From NCBI GenBank assembly GCA_916700875.1, contig CAKAKS010000039.1, positions 19,007,139 through 19,071,138 of the forward strand: a stretch of DNA of 64,000 nt. Direction: 5' to 3'. Both the position numbers and the translations under genes were made by a program. Below are positions 1-13,300 of the stretch, one piece after another. This DNA comes from Sebastes aleutianus (lineage: Eukaryota > Chordata > Actinopteri > Perciformes > Sebastidae). The first letter of the stretch is position 1; each line of letters begins with the position of its first letter. The notes below the pieces were generated by a model. It ran no database searches. It saw only the letters and a list, made by a program, of their open reading frames with translations, and was not told the DNA's origin.

Positions 1-2774
1 CCCTCAATCATTTTCTGGAGAAGCCTGCGTCGCTCTCGGCCCCAAAAAGCCGACATTTTGTTGCACTGTTTTCCGACGCACTGAGCTGTAGTTAGCAGCG
101 CGGCGTTGATTAGAAACGGATGTTAGAGAGAAAACAACATATTAGCTACTCTTCACAACACAAACACGAAGCGCTCTCTGTATAGAAAATGCTGATATAT
201 CTGCATTTGCGTTTGAGTCTCTCTGAGCTCGTGTGTGTGTGGACGACTGCTTTTTAAAGCTCCGAGTTTCGAAACCCTGTTATTATGGCTTCTGTACTGC
301 CAAAGCCTCAGTGCATTCCTCAGACTGTAGATTCTTGTCTGTAAGCCTCTCCTAAAGCCTCGTTCTCCATGTTCACAGTTGGCAACAAAGGATTTGAGGT
401 CTCTCTGATAATTACAATCAAGGCACTAAAACTCATCTGTTTTCCTTTTAACAATAAGGCGAGCACACCTGCGAAAACATCTCTCGGTTAAAATGCGAGA
501 AGAGTAACAATCTGCTTTTAAGCCTCTCCTGTTGTGCTCATAAGAGAGTTAAAACAGACACATAAGTCAGTATGGAAGAGTTAGGAGGTCATTTGAGCCG
601 GGCAGATGTGGAACTACCGCAGCTCGCTACTACACTCCATTTGATGACCCTGTCCTGCACATCTGGCCCCAGTAAAAACACAGTGAGGTAATAGCACCTT
701 TTGAAACGAAAAGAGATTACACAGAGCGCCTGAAACACTTCCTGCTCTCTCTCTCTCTGTCTCTCTCTCTCTCTCGTTCTCTCTCTCTCACTCTCTCATG
801 AACGCCGGCCCACGGAAGTCTTCTCACCTTGGCTGAGGGTGTTAATTACGGCTCCTCGCAGCTGCCATGCTCGCCACTTACTGGGCGTGCTGACACTTGC
901 CAGCACACAGGGGATCCACGCTCTCAGAGGGGATTATGGGCCGGCACGCAGAGCAAGCCAAGAAAAGGGAGACTTTTCCTTTTGGGTGTTTTTCCACCTT
1001 AATAGGCTGAATTTTAAAGCAGACGGATGAGAAGCGCCGCAGTGACTGATGTGTCTGTGCTTTGGTGTGGGTTGCACGCGTCTTTGCCTGCACAGGTGTG
1101 TTGTTGTGTCTCTCCAGCCGTCACGAGCACTTTATTAATGCTTCTCTGTGCTGATAAATCTTACCTCCAAAGTGACATTTCTTTTGTTTTGTATGTCCCC
1201 GATGACAAACCGTGATTCTGCTACTGTGCTGCAGGCCTCTAGCTGAGCCTGGAACAGACCATTGAGTAAGCATTTAGGCGGTTTTTCAGAAGCCAAAAGC
1301 AGCCCGGTCCCGATGCTCCTCTGCAGATCCCACCCTCCCCTCGGTAATTACAGGGTGCACAGGGGCCTCTCTGACGTACGAAAAGGATTTATTTTAGTGA
1401 GTTTCCACAGAGGTTAAAAGAATGCCACAGTGTGAGCGCACACACACACACCCTGAGGCTCAATTCTGACAGCATTTATCAACAGCCTATTGCTGCCTCC
1501 TCTTGTCCAACTCAAATCATAAGAGCACTTATTGCTGCATCCAGTGATAATAAAGATGTTTTGGGAGTGTTGGGATCATCTAGATGGATTCAGTTTCTCG
1601 GTTGATTCACATAACTTTCTGTAAATCCTTTAGTCGATTGTCATTTGTTTGCGTTCTGCTTCAGAAGAGTGAAAGGCTTAAGCGAGCTGAGTGAAGTCTC
1701 GCTCCATCTCGACCTGACTGAACAGAGGCGTCTCTTTTTTAAGTGCACACAAGCATGACACCGCTCAGTTTCTCTCGCCTAAACTAGGATGTTTTTTCCC
1801 TCTTAAAATCAAAATTCCTCCTTCAGTTAACCCGCACTGAGGGACAAGGCTTCATTCACTGCACAAACCGCTAGAATTACATTCTTTAATATACAATTTT
1901 TCTTGGAGAGAAACTTGGAGTTTTCTTCCCTTTCTGTTTGCACGAGGAGTTTCTCTGATGAGAAGAAAAGATGTGTCTGTTGAGCTGATTGTCTAAAAAA
2001 TCGCTATGATTTATACCAGCCTTTAATAGAGTTGGTTTAAGGGCTATAATCAAATCCCTGCAGACCCCTCTATCTAAATTGTGAGGCAATAGCACATGCA
2101 TGCAGTGTGCTGGTCGTGGTTGTGACTGCATGTGTTTGTTTTCTTAAATGTGACTCTTTGAGAGAACCAATCACAAACCGGTTTTACACTTTCTGCTAAG
2201 TAATACAAAATACATTCACTTAACAGCGAGTCTCACATGTTTTAAGAAGTAATCCTATATATTAAAGTATGTCATGCTCATTGATCTCGCCAAGAACTCA
2301 ACAACTTTTTTCCACAGGCCCAGTTTGTCCTTTTAGAAGTCTGACTGAGTTCTTTTTTTTTTTTTTCCGAGGGGCTATAAAAGAGAAGATCTAGGAACGC
2401 GGCCCCCTTCTTTTTTTTCTTCAGGGCTCCTAATATGTTCCATATTGTGAGTTTAAATGGGGTGGACTCAGGAAATGCAGTCACACTGCTTTGCCTTCCA
2501 AGCTTCCAGTCTGAGGTTTGGCCTGCAGTGCCGGTGGTTCTGTGGACTGGGGCTGATTGGGCGGCTGGAGCTGCCGAGGCGGTTAGGCTCAGCCATGTGG
2601 GCTTTCTTCCTCCGCTCCTCAGGAGCCGAGATGTCCACGTCGCTGGTTCTGTTTTATTCTGTTTCTCAGCCCAATCGCATGTAGACAGCACATTAATGGC
2701 TCTCGTTTTGGCCCTCTCACTTGATTTGCAACTTCCTCAAAGCTGCATCATTCAGGCTTATTATGCAGAATTGC
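1..2774. other. gene-free stretch
   Basis: No exon-like pattern or recognisable repeat apart from a CT microsatellite at 744-797 and a T-run at 2352-2367. Open frames here look random. In human the region upstream of SMAD3 is also gene-poor. Confidence 0.5.
744..797. repeat. CT microsatellite
   Basis: Imperfect (CT)n with a few interruptions. Confidence 0.9.
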
Positions 2775-3660
2775 TTAAGGAAACAATTTGACATTTTGTG
2801 AAATGCGCTTACTCGCTATCTTGAGAAGATATATATCACTCTTATGTTTGTACGGTAATTATGTAGCTACAGCCGGTTAGCTTAGCTTAGCATAAAGACT
2901 GGAAACGGCTAGCCTGGCTTTGGCGAAAGGAACAAAATCCACTTACCAGCAAAGGTGGGACCAAGTCATTGTTTTGCAAGTCATAAGTAAGTCTCAAGTC
3001 TTTGCACTCAAGTCCAAAGTCAAGTCCCAAATCCTAAACTTTGAGTTTCGAATCCTAAAAAAGTCAAATTAATTGATTCGTTGTGTCGTGTTACCCGTGT
3101 TCTTGGTGGAAGATAAGAATTTTCAAGTCAAAAGGCTCAAGTCCAAGTGAAATTTTGTCGAGTCTAAAGTCATCAAATTTGTGACTTGAATCTGACTCGA
3201 GTCCAAGTCATGTGACTTGAGTCCAAGTCATGGGACTCGAGTTCACGCCTCTGCTTACCAGCACCTCTAAAGCTCACTAATTAACGCGTTATAGCTCCTC
3301 AAGTCTTGCATTCAGCGTGAGGTTGCCACACAACTAGCGCGAATTCAAGAAGTTACAGCTTGCAGCCAAAAAATAGTCCAGCACATAACCCCCCCGTAAA
3401 ACCACAACTTGTTTTTACACTTGGGTTTTTCATACAGATTAAACAAACAAGATGTAACATGTTAATGAGTGAGCTTTAGGTGGATTTTGTTACCTTTGGA
3501 CCGAGCCAGGATAGCTGTTTCCCCCCGTTTCCAGTCTTTATGCTAAGCTAAGCTAACGGCTGCTGGCTGTAGTGTCATATTTACTGCACAGACATGAGAG
3601 TGGTATCAATTTTCTCCTCCAACTCTCAGCAAGAAAGCGAATGTGAAACTATTCCTTTAA
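2775..3660. mobile_element. TTAA-bounded foldback MITE, interrupted by a hAT-like insert
   Basis: Starts TTAAGGAA and ends TTCCTTTAA. The left part (2868-2945) and right part (3479-3570) are inverted copies: ttagcttagcttagcat with agactggaaac on the left, tgctaagctaagctaac on the right. TTAA ends suggest a piggyBac-type non-autonomous element. A 304-bp element sits inside (2950-3253). Confidence 0.75.
2950..3253. mobile_element. hAT-like element nested in the foldback MITE, 8-bp TSD
   Basis: Begins CAAAGGTG and ends CGCCTCTG (imperfect inverted ends). The flanks are a perfect 8-bp duplication CTTACCAG at 2942-2949 and 3254-3261. The interior is made of degenerate acttgagtccaagtc repeats. Confidence 0.8.
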
Positions 3661-5558
3661 ATTTTCCTTTAAACAGGAATCCCTAGTGCTGTCCTCTTGA
3701 TGCTTATTCTGTTTCCAATGTGTTGTGAGAGCTTCATTTAGCCGATGCCACAGCGTTAAAGCGACCCTCCAGTTGTTGGAGATGACTTTATGCAGCAGTT
3801 CCAGTCCTCTGCTGGGCAGTGCGATGCCCGGCTGTGAGAGCGTATCTCTCTGAGAAGAGTGAAGATGAGTGAGGAGGCTCAAATTCCAGCCCAGAGGTCA
3901 GGTTTCGCATTCCTGGGGCACACACCACCGCCTGTCTCCACGCTGACATACCTGCTGAGTGTATGAGTGCCAGCGAGGGGCCAGGAATGTGTGTGTGTGT
4001 GTGTGTGTGTGTACACGTGCACATGGTGTTTTTCATGCAAACTAAATGTGTCAAAATGAACATATTACATTCCTTTACACATCATCAAACACACATACAC
4101 AAACTTATCAAAGCAAACAAAGGAGTGAGCTGTTTCTTTGTGTGATAGAGAGGGGGAAAACGCACACAGATGTAGAGAGGAGTTGGCTTACCAAATCAAA
4201 CCAAGCACTCATTACTCCATGCACGCCATTCACAATCGGCTCAGAGGGTGGGTGGGAGTCCAAAAGAGCAAAAAAAAAAAAAAAGCAGGGCTCCTTCTAG
4301 TCTCATTTGAGCCGATGCCCTTGAAACTCTGGAGAGGAATCCAGAGAAAGGAAACCGCTGCAGCTTTTAACTGCTCGTGGTGCCTACCGGACTGCTGTGC
4401 TGCAGCGTTTTATTCCAATGTAAAAGCCCTGCTAAACAAAACGGACTTGTCTTTGTAATTGTTCAGTCATTTTGTTGTGATTTTAATGGGAAGAGGGATA
4501 TGAATACCATTCCAGCCGCACACAATGGTTTTCATTATCTTAACAATAGTGTTTATTTCACAGTCTCTGAACTGGGCCCCGCGAGGGAAAGTAAATCACT
4601 AATTAGATTTAAGTGTTGCTTTCTTTTTCACAAATATAGTTACAAGACAGATTTAGCATGACTACAGATGGATTGTTTTTGCGTCTCCTTAGGCTTTAGC
4701 TGCAAGGACTTTTTTTCGACTAAAAATGCACTAAAACTTGCATTAGTCCAACCCTGTGTAAAAGTTGTATGGGCTATGACATGGTCTTGGATGTTGAAAG
4801 CAGTATTCATGATGCTATCTCAATACAAAATTTATGTCAGGCTTGGCAACCCCAGAGCAGTGTAACTTTACATTCAATACTCACCTCTTTGCCAATATAG
4901 TTGCAGTAGACAAGGCGGCCTCTGGCCAGGAATTGTTGGCTCATCTGCTCAATACTATGGATCAGCAACACAATACCTCCCAGCAGTAATTTATCAGTTG
5001 ACTCGTGGTAACAATATACTGAAAAATGTGTAGTGTGTTTCAACTTTTAAATCATTTTTGAGTTTGTCCAGGTTGACTGTTATCGAACAATAAATTAGAT
5101 TGCATCAAACTTGGCCCAGAGGACGGGCGTTCAGTCTCCAGGCTCGGTGCTTTAGCGGGGTCCCCTGAGAACAGAAGTGTCTCCCGGGGGGCTTCCCAGC
5201 CACCAAGAGCAGCCAGTGTTAATAACATGACTTATTCCTCGAGGGCTGTGCAACATGATCTCCATCTGACATTCCTGGGCTTTTGTTTGTCTCCGTTTCC
5301 ACTGCGCTCCAGCCCCAACTGCTTCACTCGTCCCGTGCCATCCCATATGAGGCTGTTTAACATCTTAATCTGCTGCCGTCTTTCATCTGGCTCCTGTTAA
5401 AGCCTTAACAGAAAGATTGTGAATGCTAACTTCTGTCAGCACCTGGCTGTAAGAGAGAGAGCAGGGGAGAGGAGGTGCAGAGAGGGAGAGGAGCAGACGG
5501 GAGAAAGACGGGGAATGGAGGATTTAGGAGAGTGTGGAGAGAGTGCACATTTGCTCTG
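3661..5558. other. gene-free stretch
   Basis: Only a GT microsatellite at about 3988-4012 and an A-run at 4270-4283; nothing coding recognised. Confidence 0.5.
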
Positions 5559-6343
5559 CAGTGGAGGGAGTATTCAGATCCTTGACTTAAGAAAAAATAA
5601 TGTAAAAATACTCCATTACAATAACAAATTCTGCATTCAAACTTGTGTGAAATTTCCTGAAATGTTGGATAATTTTACTTCTTTGGAGCTGGTTATTTAA
5701 ATGAAAAGGAGTTTGGAGAGGAAATCACTCTTTGGTTGAAGTGTTAACAACTAACATAGACATCTGGGGCAAGTTGATTGGAGTTCCTGTCACTGTCAGG
5801 CTGTTAATGCCAAACAGGAATGTTTTTGACCTCTCTTCACGTCGATTTCCCATTGTTTCCTATGGGGAAATTTTTCGTATTTTTTTTTTTTTTTTCATGA
5901 AAACAGTTACGTGAATCTCTGACAATAGTCATAGCACTCTATTCCCGATCATTCCGGACGTTTTGATTTATTCTTTGTGGATGTGTTGGCAACGCTGCGA
6001 GAGGAGTTGTGCAGCGAAAAAAAACATCCAGAAGATGAAGAATATTAAGAAGAAGCCCGTCAGATCATAAAGAGGCGAAGTCCCGCCCCTTCCGGCGGAC
6101 CACCATGGGAACTTATTCAGAAAAAAATATGAACGATAGTCAATGGCGAGAGACATGAATTGTGCCATGAATCACACTTATGATGTTTGTCAATTTAAAA
6201 GATAATTTTGCAAGTCAAGGCATGACTTAGCCTCTCTATACTCAGTGTGATGTTGTTGTTGCTAGCAGACACACTGAATAAAACAGAAATACACAGGTTA
6301 AGTACCTCAAATTGTACTTGAGAAAATGTACTTTCCACCACTG
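5559..6343. mobile_element. repeat with CAGTGG...CCACTG inverted ends
   Basis: The left end cagtggagggagta pairs with the right end tactttccaccactg; inside are acttaag/tacttgag motifs shared with copies near 8275, 12558 and 16421. The middle (about 5700-6290) is unlike those copies and is probably another insertion. Confidence 0.6.
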
Positions 6344-8274
6344 CTTCTGCTGTACACATCTGTTAGTCAGTGCTGCATGTGGCAGCCCCTCCAACTCCCG
6401 TGTGGATATTTATGTTCCCCCTGCTATAATTCATCATATAGATCAAATACTTGAGTGTATGACATGCATTCATTTTCTGCTAACTCTTCCCTCTGTGCTG
6501 CCATCTCTGCGGCTCCTACCTGTTAAGATGAAGGCTTGCCTGCTTTGTTATCTCGGCTGCCTCTTGTCAGCTTGTTGCCGTGCACGATGGCATGGTTCTC
6601 ACAGATTCCTCTGCAGATTTATGTGAACGCCCATCCCCTCGCCTGTGGCAGCAGGTACGAGTGGCGGCAGCCTGTCAGAGCTGACGGGCCTGATGATGTT
6701 CTTACAACCATTAACATGGAAAACAATCGCTAATAGGAATGAGCCCCCAGCTACAGGAGCTGGGTCAGCTCCAGTACAGTCAGCGGGCCCCGGTGTATCA
6801 GACATCTTATTGTCGTTAGGAGGACAACAACATAAAGCAGCACACGGATCAATGCAGCACATCTCCTCTCTCCACTGGCATTCCTCTAATTGCTTCAATC
6901 TTTTTTTTTCTTTGGCCTGTATGAACAAAATGAAGCAATCCAGGGGAATTAATATAAATGCTGTAATAACCGCCCTCAGGGCTACTCAAAATCAGGATAA
7001 TAGCAGGCGCCTTGCGAACAGAAAGAAAAAGAAAATCCTCATTACACTTGCTTCTGCATTCTTCCTGAATGGCCGACATGCTGCAGCTTGTCACCTCAGC
7101 TTGGAAAGTGTACAGACTTATCTGTGTTGCTGTCCTTCATTCCTTCCTGAACAGGCTGTGGATTGAACGAGGAGGCCTGAATTATGTGTTTGTGAGGGAT
7201 GTAATGAAATTCACATTTTTCGTAATGCGTTTTATGTCCCACGGCGCTCTGGTGTGAAAGTTCAGTTCTCCTCCAGGAATCCAAACTCTCCTGCCAAGCT
7301 CTCGCTCTCATATATAGGTTTAAACTAAGGGTAAATTTGGTCCTCAGTGTTGGTTTATTTTTGCTGGCACGTGCACATTTTTGGGCACAACCAGGCATCT
7401 GCTAGTATTTCAGGTCCTTGGCACGGCCTCAGTCGGTGAGGTACAGTATCAGGGGATTTCTTCCCTCTGGCGATGGCTCCAGTCCAGCCTAAGAGGCCTG
7501 TTCACGTCTAAAGAGAGGCCCCCTGTGTCAATGTGATCACTGTGTGAGAATACAAGAGAATACGCAGGTGGTTGTTACACCATAGACAAGCTAGAGGCCG
7601 AGGCTGATCACACTTACTACATGAGGAGTCAAAGAGCGGTTTTATTTTGTTTTGACTGGACAAATATTTGTGAGTCCATTATGAGGTTACACCTACAGAC
7701 ACGGGCTTAGGAGACAGTAGGAGTTTGTTTTCATCCTTTTCATCTTTCCCTCGCGGGCTCCCCCTCGTCCCTCCCGACTCCCCTTCAGCAGAGTTTTTAA
7801 TATCAAAGTGCGCTGTCTGACAGGGGTAAGTCTCAAACAAGGGCTCTTTTGTTGGGTCTCCCTCCGACCGGCCAGGAACGACAAGAACTTGTCAACCCTT
7901 GTTCAGTTAGAAAGGAAGATGAAGAGAGGGGGAAAGGGGTCGGGACAGAATTGGCTCCTCTACAATGTACAAAAGAGATTATTTAGGTGTCTGGCAGTGG
8001 GTATGAAATTGAATAACTTAATTTCAGCTTATTAAGGAGCAGACATATGAAAACACTATTCATTTTTCAGATTCCCCATATATTTAATATCATCACACAT
8101 AACAGGGACCCAATCTGTCTGTCTGTGTCTGTAGGAGAGGGGGAAGACTGTTGTGACTTTGCCAGAAAACAGAACGACAACCGCAGCCAGGGTAAATATA
8201 ATACTCCATCAGTTTGCCTGGTATTTACACTAATGTCTTGTCATCTGATGCTGTGGCTATATATGTATATACAG
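6344..8274. other. gene-free stretch, possible conserved non-coding DNA
   Basis: Unique-looking sequence. 6480-7180 has balanced composition and no repeat features and could be regulatory; this cannot be tested here. Confidence 0.3.
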
Positions 8275-9776
8275 CAGTGGTGGAGAGTACAATCACTCAA
8301 GTACAATTTTGACAAACTTACTTGAGTATTTCAAATGTATTCTACTTTATACTACTTTATACTTTATACTTTTTACTCTGCTTTATATATTTAACAGCTA
8401 TAGTTACTATGATTTTACAAACAAGACATATGATTAAATTATAAAATAAGAATTATGAATTAAAGGCCCTGAGTCATATAAAGATATACCGGGACTTATG
8501 TGAGGTCTCCATGTACAAATAAGTGTCACAGGTTGTCATTTCTCATTTTTGATTGGTTGCTAAGCTTCAAGAGGGCGGGTCTTATATAGTATGAGCTTGT
8601 CGGAGGGCAGATGCCGTAGAGAGAGTGGCGATAGGAACGCATGACGGTGGCGTTAATGCAAAGAGGACCTTTGCGCTGATGGACAATGACTCATAACCCT
8701 GAAATATTTTGGTTCAGTTTCTGTCTGCTTCTATTTGTTAACCTAAATAATTGAAACCAATACACAGCATGGTGACGCGAGAAGGGGGAACCAGGCCTTG
8801 CTCCAACAGCGTAGACGATTGAGCGATGCTGAGGGGAACGAGTGAAGCGGCAGCGGAAAGTTAGTCAAACTTGCATCCTTTCTTGTTGTTGGCAGTTATA
8901 GTTGGCATGTTATAGCCTGTTAGTAGCTGGTACAATCCCAGTACTACCTGCGCAGTGACATAAGAATTATATAGTTGTAACTTTTTAAGTTTCAGGACAA
9001 TCGTGGCTCCATAATATAACACTTTTAAAGTACTTTAACTTTTGATATTTAAAGTAAATTTTTCTGTTAATATTTATATAGTTTTATTCAAGTAGAATTT
9101 GGAACGAAGTTACTTGTAACAGAGTATTTTTACATTATGGGATTTGTTACTTAAAGCTGGGGTACGCAGTTTATTTTGATTGTTATTGGGCAATTCTATG
9201 AGAATTACCGTCCTGTTTTCTGTGCAAACTTGTGGGCCTTTAAAGCCCTTTGAGATGACACACTGTGATTCTGTGTAACTCTAACGAGCTACAATGTGTT
9301 TGAGTAAAAGTGTTTGAGAGATGGAGAGAAAATGTTGCTAATAGTTTAGCCTTCTGCTAACGTTAACCGTAACAGTGAGCTGCCGTGAGCCTTCGGCTAT
9401 GGTTAGCAGAAGGCTAAACTATTATTAACATTCTGTTCATCTCTGAAACGCTTCGCCGACTGTCGGACTCTTTTTTGATTAGTCTGTCTTCCTTTTTTGG
9501 GTTGCTTTGCAGTGTACATAGGCAGTTGTTGCCAATGCTGGAACAGAAACTTTCCCTGCAGGATATTCCGCCGTTGAATCAGGCTTTCACCATCTGAAGA
9601 GACGTGCACGCTCATCTGCATTTGTAGAACAGCCAATAGGAATGCTCTCTCTCTGAAATGACCTGTGATTGGCCAAAGATTTTTTGGAGCCCTAAAACAG
9701 AGCCATGAGGAGGTGCAGAAGTCTAATATAAATTGCCTACTGCAGCTTTATGTAAAGGATTCTGAATACTTCCTCC
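8275..9776. mobile_element. CAGTGGTGG-family element carrying a nested MITE
   Basis: Starts cagtggtggagagta; host sequence resumes after the nested MITE as gtaaaggattctgaatact and ends near tcctcc. The host is split by a TTAA element at 9151-9751 and probably by another unassigned insert at about 8461-9000. Confidence 0.6.
9151..9751. mobile_element. TTAAAGCTG-family MITE (copy 1)
   Basis: Left end TTAAAGCTGGGGTACGCAG; right end gcctactgcagcttta, its inverted counterpart. Same family as the elements at 30299-30909 and 53274-53935 (shared ccaataggaa...tgctctctctgaaatgacc type core). Confidence 0.7.
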
Positions 9777-12557
9777 TTATACCTCATATTACTTGTGTGA
9801 ATTATCTTGAAAACATCATCCAAAGAATTGCGTGCTGTCACTATGGAAACAGACATCTCATGTGATATATCACAGTACTTGTATGCTTCTGTTTGTGATG
9901 TGAGCTTCATACCGGCTTTGATGAGCCGCCTGACAAAGATCATCGTGCTGATTTAAGAACTGATATTTAGTTTGTTCCCACAGTTGTAGATAGAAAGGAT
10001 GAAGTCATGGCTTAGCGGGTGATCATTTGAAGATTAACGGTCTTTTAAGTTACTCTCTATCTGATCATTGACATGCGATGTCACCACACAAGAACGCATT
10101 AGGTTCAATCTCTCTATGTGAACATGTTACCAACATGGGTCCTGTGACAATTCGAATGAGCTGGATATCAGAGCTATTCTTGCTTGAAACACACCTTCAA
10201 ACAAACCAGGATTTGCACTGAGGCAAGATGTTCTTCCCATGCCATGTGTAAACTTTGTTTGACCTCTGTCCACAAAGAACGTCCCTATGAGTTGTGGTTC
10301 AGGTTGTAGGTATGAAACTGTACGTTTACAGTGAGCTGTAATGTACACCAGGGGAGGAGGAGGGGGGAGTGCTTGTGGCTGGTGGCCAGCTGAGGCCCCA
10401 GATGTGCAGCGTTGTTTGGGCCTTGTCCTGTGTTGTAAGTGTGTATAGTGTGGAGTCGGCTACCGGACACACACTGAGGGATCTGGGCAGCAGATGACGG
10501 CTCACTGTTCCCAGCGTGTAAGATAAACTGTCGGCTATTAAGGATTTACAATATGAAAATGTTAACAAAAAGAAACCCTTGGTTAGTGAGAAAGGAAAAT
10601 GTGCGTGTTAAGAAAACATACATTTAAACGAGTTTGTGGGCCATAAAAACCAAAACAATGAGCTAGACAGTCTGTTCTCATACGCCATTTGTAGCTATAC
10701 CTACAAAAAGTAATGTACTGTAATTCGTATATATCCCACAAAATCAATTCATATGTGAGCCACGTAATTGTGAACCAGGAAGTTTATATAACGTAACATC
10801 CGTACTTAAGTTACACCACTTCCAGAGTTATTTTAACCCAAACCACAATCTTTTCCTAAACCCAACTAAGTAGTTTTGTAGCCTAAACCTAACCAACTTG
10901 TTTCCTGTGAGGATGCAAGTTTATTTATTTATCAAAAAGACACAGAAAGGGACACATGCGTCACGTGTTGCTGGACTTTTGCAGGAAAACAAACCGTGGT
11001 ATGAGGATACGTAGCAGGGCAGAAAGGTGCTAAAACACGGACAGGTTGGAAGCTGAAGTGATAATTCATAGATGTTGCACCAAACTGGTGTAGTTAATCA
11101 AAATCATAAATGCTCAATCTACTTTTCTCATGCTCCTTCTTATGTTTCTTTGTCCGCAAAAAGGAATTGAGCTCTAATTTTCGTTTGTACATCTAAAAGT
11201 GTAAAGTGGCCTGGCTTTGACCCTAACTGTAATATTGTGACTATTACACTGTTCTATGTATCTCCTCCGTCACTATTTTCAGGTTTTCCTTTTCCGTCTC
11301 CCAGCATGTGAATCCGAGTTTGTCCTCCTCCTGCCTCGGTTTTCCCTTTTTCCATGCAGTCATGGAGATGGCAACCCGTTCCCACACTGACTTGTGAACG
11401 GAGAGTTGCAGCAGCGGAGGTAATGCTCGTCTACCTTCCCACCAACGTGTTTGCTTTCCACCTTACGCTATGCGCGGAGAATGAAACCTTGCTATTTTGA
11501 GACACTTGAGGGGGGAAAATACTCCACCCAGAAGTTATGTAATTTAAAAACATTAAAAAATGTTCCATATTTCCTTCATGGAGCTTTTCAAGAATGGCCA
11601 ACACTCCTCGAGGGCCACGTGTGAAGGGTTTGTTGGACGGGCACGGTGAACACACAGCTCGGGGAGGGAGTGGAAGTGTTCTGTCATGGTTGAACATGGG
11701 CGTCTGGTGGTGATTAGAGACCATTTGTTTCTGTCAGAGCACAAAGCTTCAGCCTTCTCTCTGCGTGATAGATGAATTAGTGGAAGTGAACTGGATAAAA
11801 GGGAAAAAAGGGGGGACACACTCATCAATGAAATTCTTTGACACTGAGACGTTCGGTGATTACCTGCACTGGAATGTTTTTCTGAGATCGGCCAGATCAA
11901 ATTGAAGAAAAATCTGTTTTTCCTCCCCTGTGTGTGTTTACTGTGTTGTCATGGACAAAATTTTCCATTTGCATTTCAAGCCCTTGTATCCAAACTTGTC
12001 CTGTTCTCATTCTACCCCCACATGCACTCACGCACATACATAATAAACATACTAGCTGATGACCTGGCTAATGCTCGTTCCTTGTCTAAAGAGCAGAGAT
12101 AAAGACAGAGAGGAAAGTGGCGAGTGGTGCAGTAGACCCCCCCCCCTCCTCCCCTCCTGTCCTCCCCAAGGGGATCGGATGTTCTCAGCCGTTATAAGCA
12201 AGCAAAGCTGGCGGCCGGCAGACCGTCTGGCTCCAGAGCAGCCCGGGCACACAGACAATGCCAGACCTTCTGTCATGAGGTTTGCTTTCACTGAGGTCAG
12301 CTAAACAAGCCTCCAGGCCCTAAACACAGCCATGTGCACACGCACTCTTCCATCCTCGTACACATCTGAACACACTCAAGATAACTTACTTTATTTCCTA
12401 CCTTCGGCAACCGTGTCCGTCTCTTGTTTGTGTTGTCTGTGTCTGTGTTTGCAGGGTCACTGCAGTCAAATGACCTCGTTCTCCTTCTCCATCTCAGGCG
12501 AGAAGCCGTCGTAGTTCGACTTGCTTGTTCACCTTATTAACACATTATCATGCAGTC
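9777..12557. other. gene-free stretch with one repeat
   Basis: 10680-11030 resembles a dispersed fish repeat with tcctaaacccaacta / cctaaacctaacc cores. A C-run lies at 12137-12146. Nothing coding recognised. Confidence 0.45.
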
Positions 12558-13300
12558 CAGTGGTGAAATGTTACTGAGTACATTAACTCACCTGTACTGT
12601 ACAGTTTTGAGATACTTTACTTGAGTATTTTTATTTCATACTTCTACTGCACAACATTTTAGAAGGAAACTTTTTACTCCACTACATTCCAGAGATGCTC
12701 ACGAATAATTTTTTGCAAGTCCAAGTGAAGTCTCAAGTCTCTTATGGTTATAATGAAGGTTGTATCATCTGCTGCATGTCATCCGGTCTGCTTCAACACA
12801 GCATAGCTATATCTAAGGAATTCAAAGCATGTACTCTATCGTCACTCCTTTATCTATTAGCATACAGTAGACCTGTCAGTATTGATTAGTTGTTTGGTAT
12901 AGGATCACTGTAAACAGGCTATTGCAATGCAATATGAAACTAGAAGTGCACTCGGAGAGCGCAGACCTCCGCCAAGGCAGGTTTCATGTACGTCCCTACC
13001 CCTCAAACCCAGGGATGCTCACAAGTCATTTTTTGCAAGTCCAAGTCAAGTCTCAAGTCATTGTGTGTGCGACTTAAGTACAACTTGAGTCCAAGTCCCC
13101 ATCTATGCTACATTCATCTAACAGCTACAGTATAAATACTAGTTACTTTACATACAAAAAATGAAAATAGCAGTTTATAAAATATGCTGCCTTGTTATAT
13201 AATATTAGCTTCAGCTATCAGCTAGAACATGAAATGCTGCTTACACAGTAATACATCGGTACTTATAATCCAATATGTATAATAATACAACATTGAGAGG
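12558..13300. mobile_element. CAGTGGTG-family element with nested hAT-like insert
   Basis: The host starts cagtggtgaaatgttac; its interior tttttactccactacatt is interrupted and resumes as ctacattcatctaacagct after 13107. The right end of the host is not clear. Confidence 0.6.
12690..13107. mobile_element. nested hAT-like element, 8-bp TSD
   Basis: Ends CAGAGATG and CATCTATG (7 of 8 inverted match). A perfect 8-bp duplication CTACATTC flanks it at 12682-12689 and 13108-13115. Same family as 2950-3253 (caagtccaagt, gtctcaagtc); it contains a second internal copy of its own start near 13012. Confidence 0.75.
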
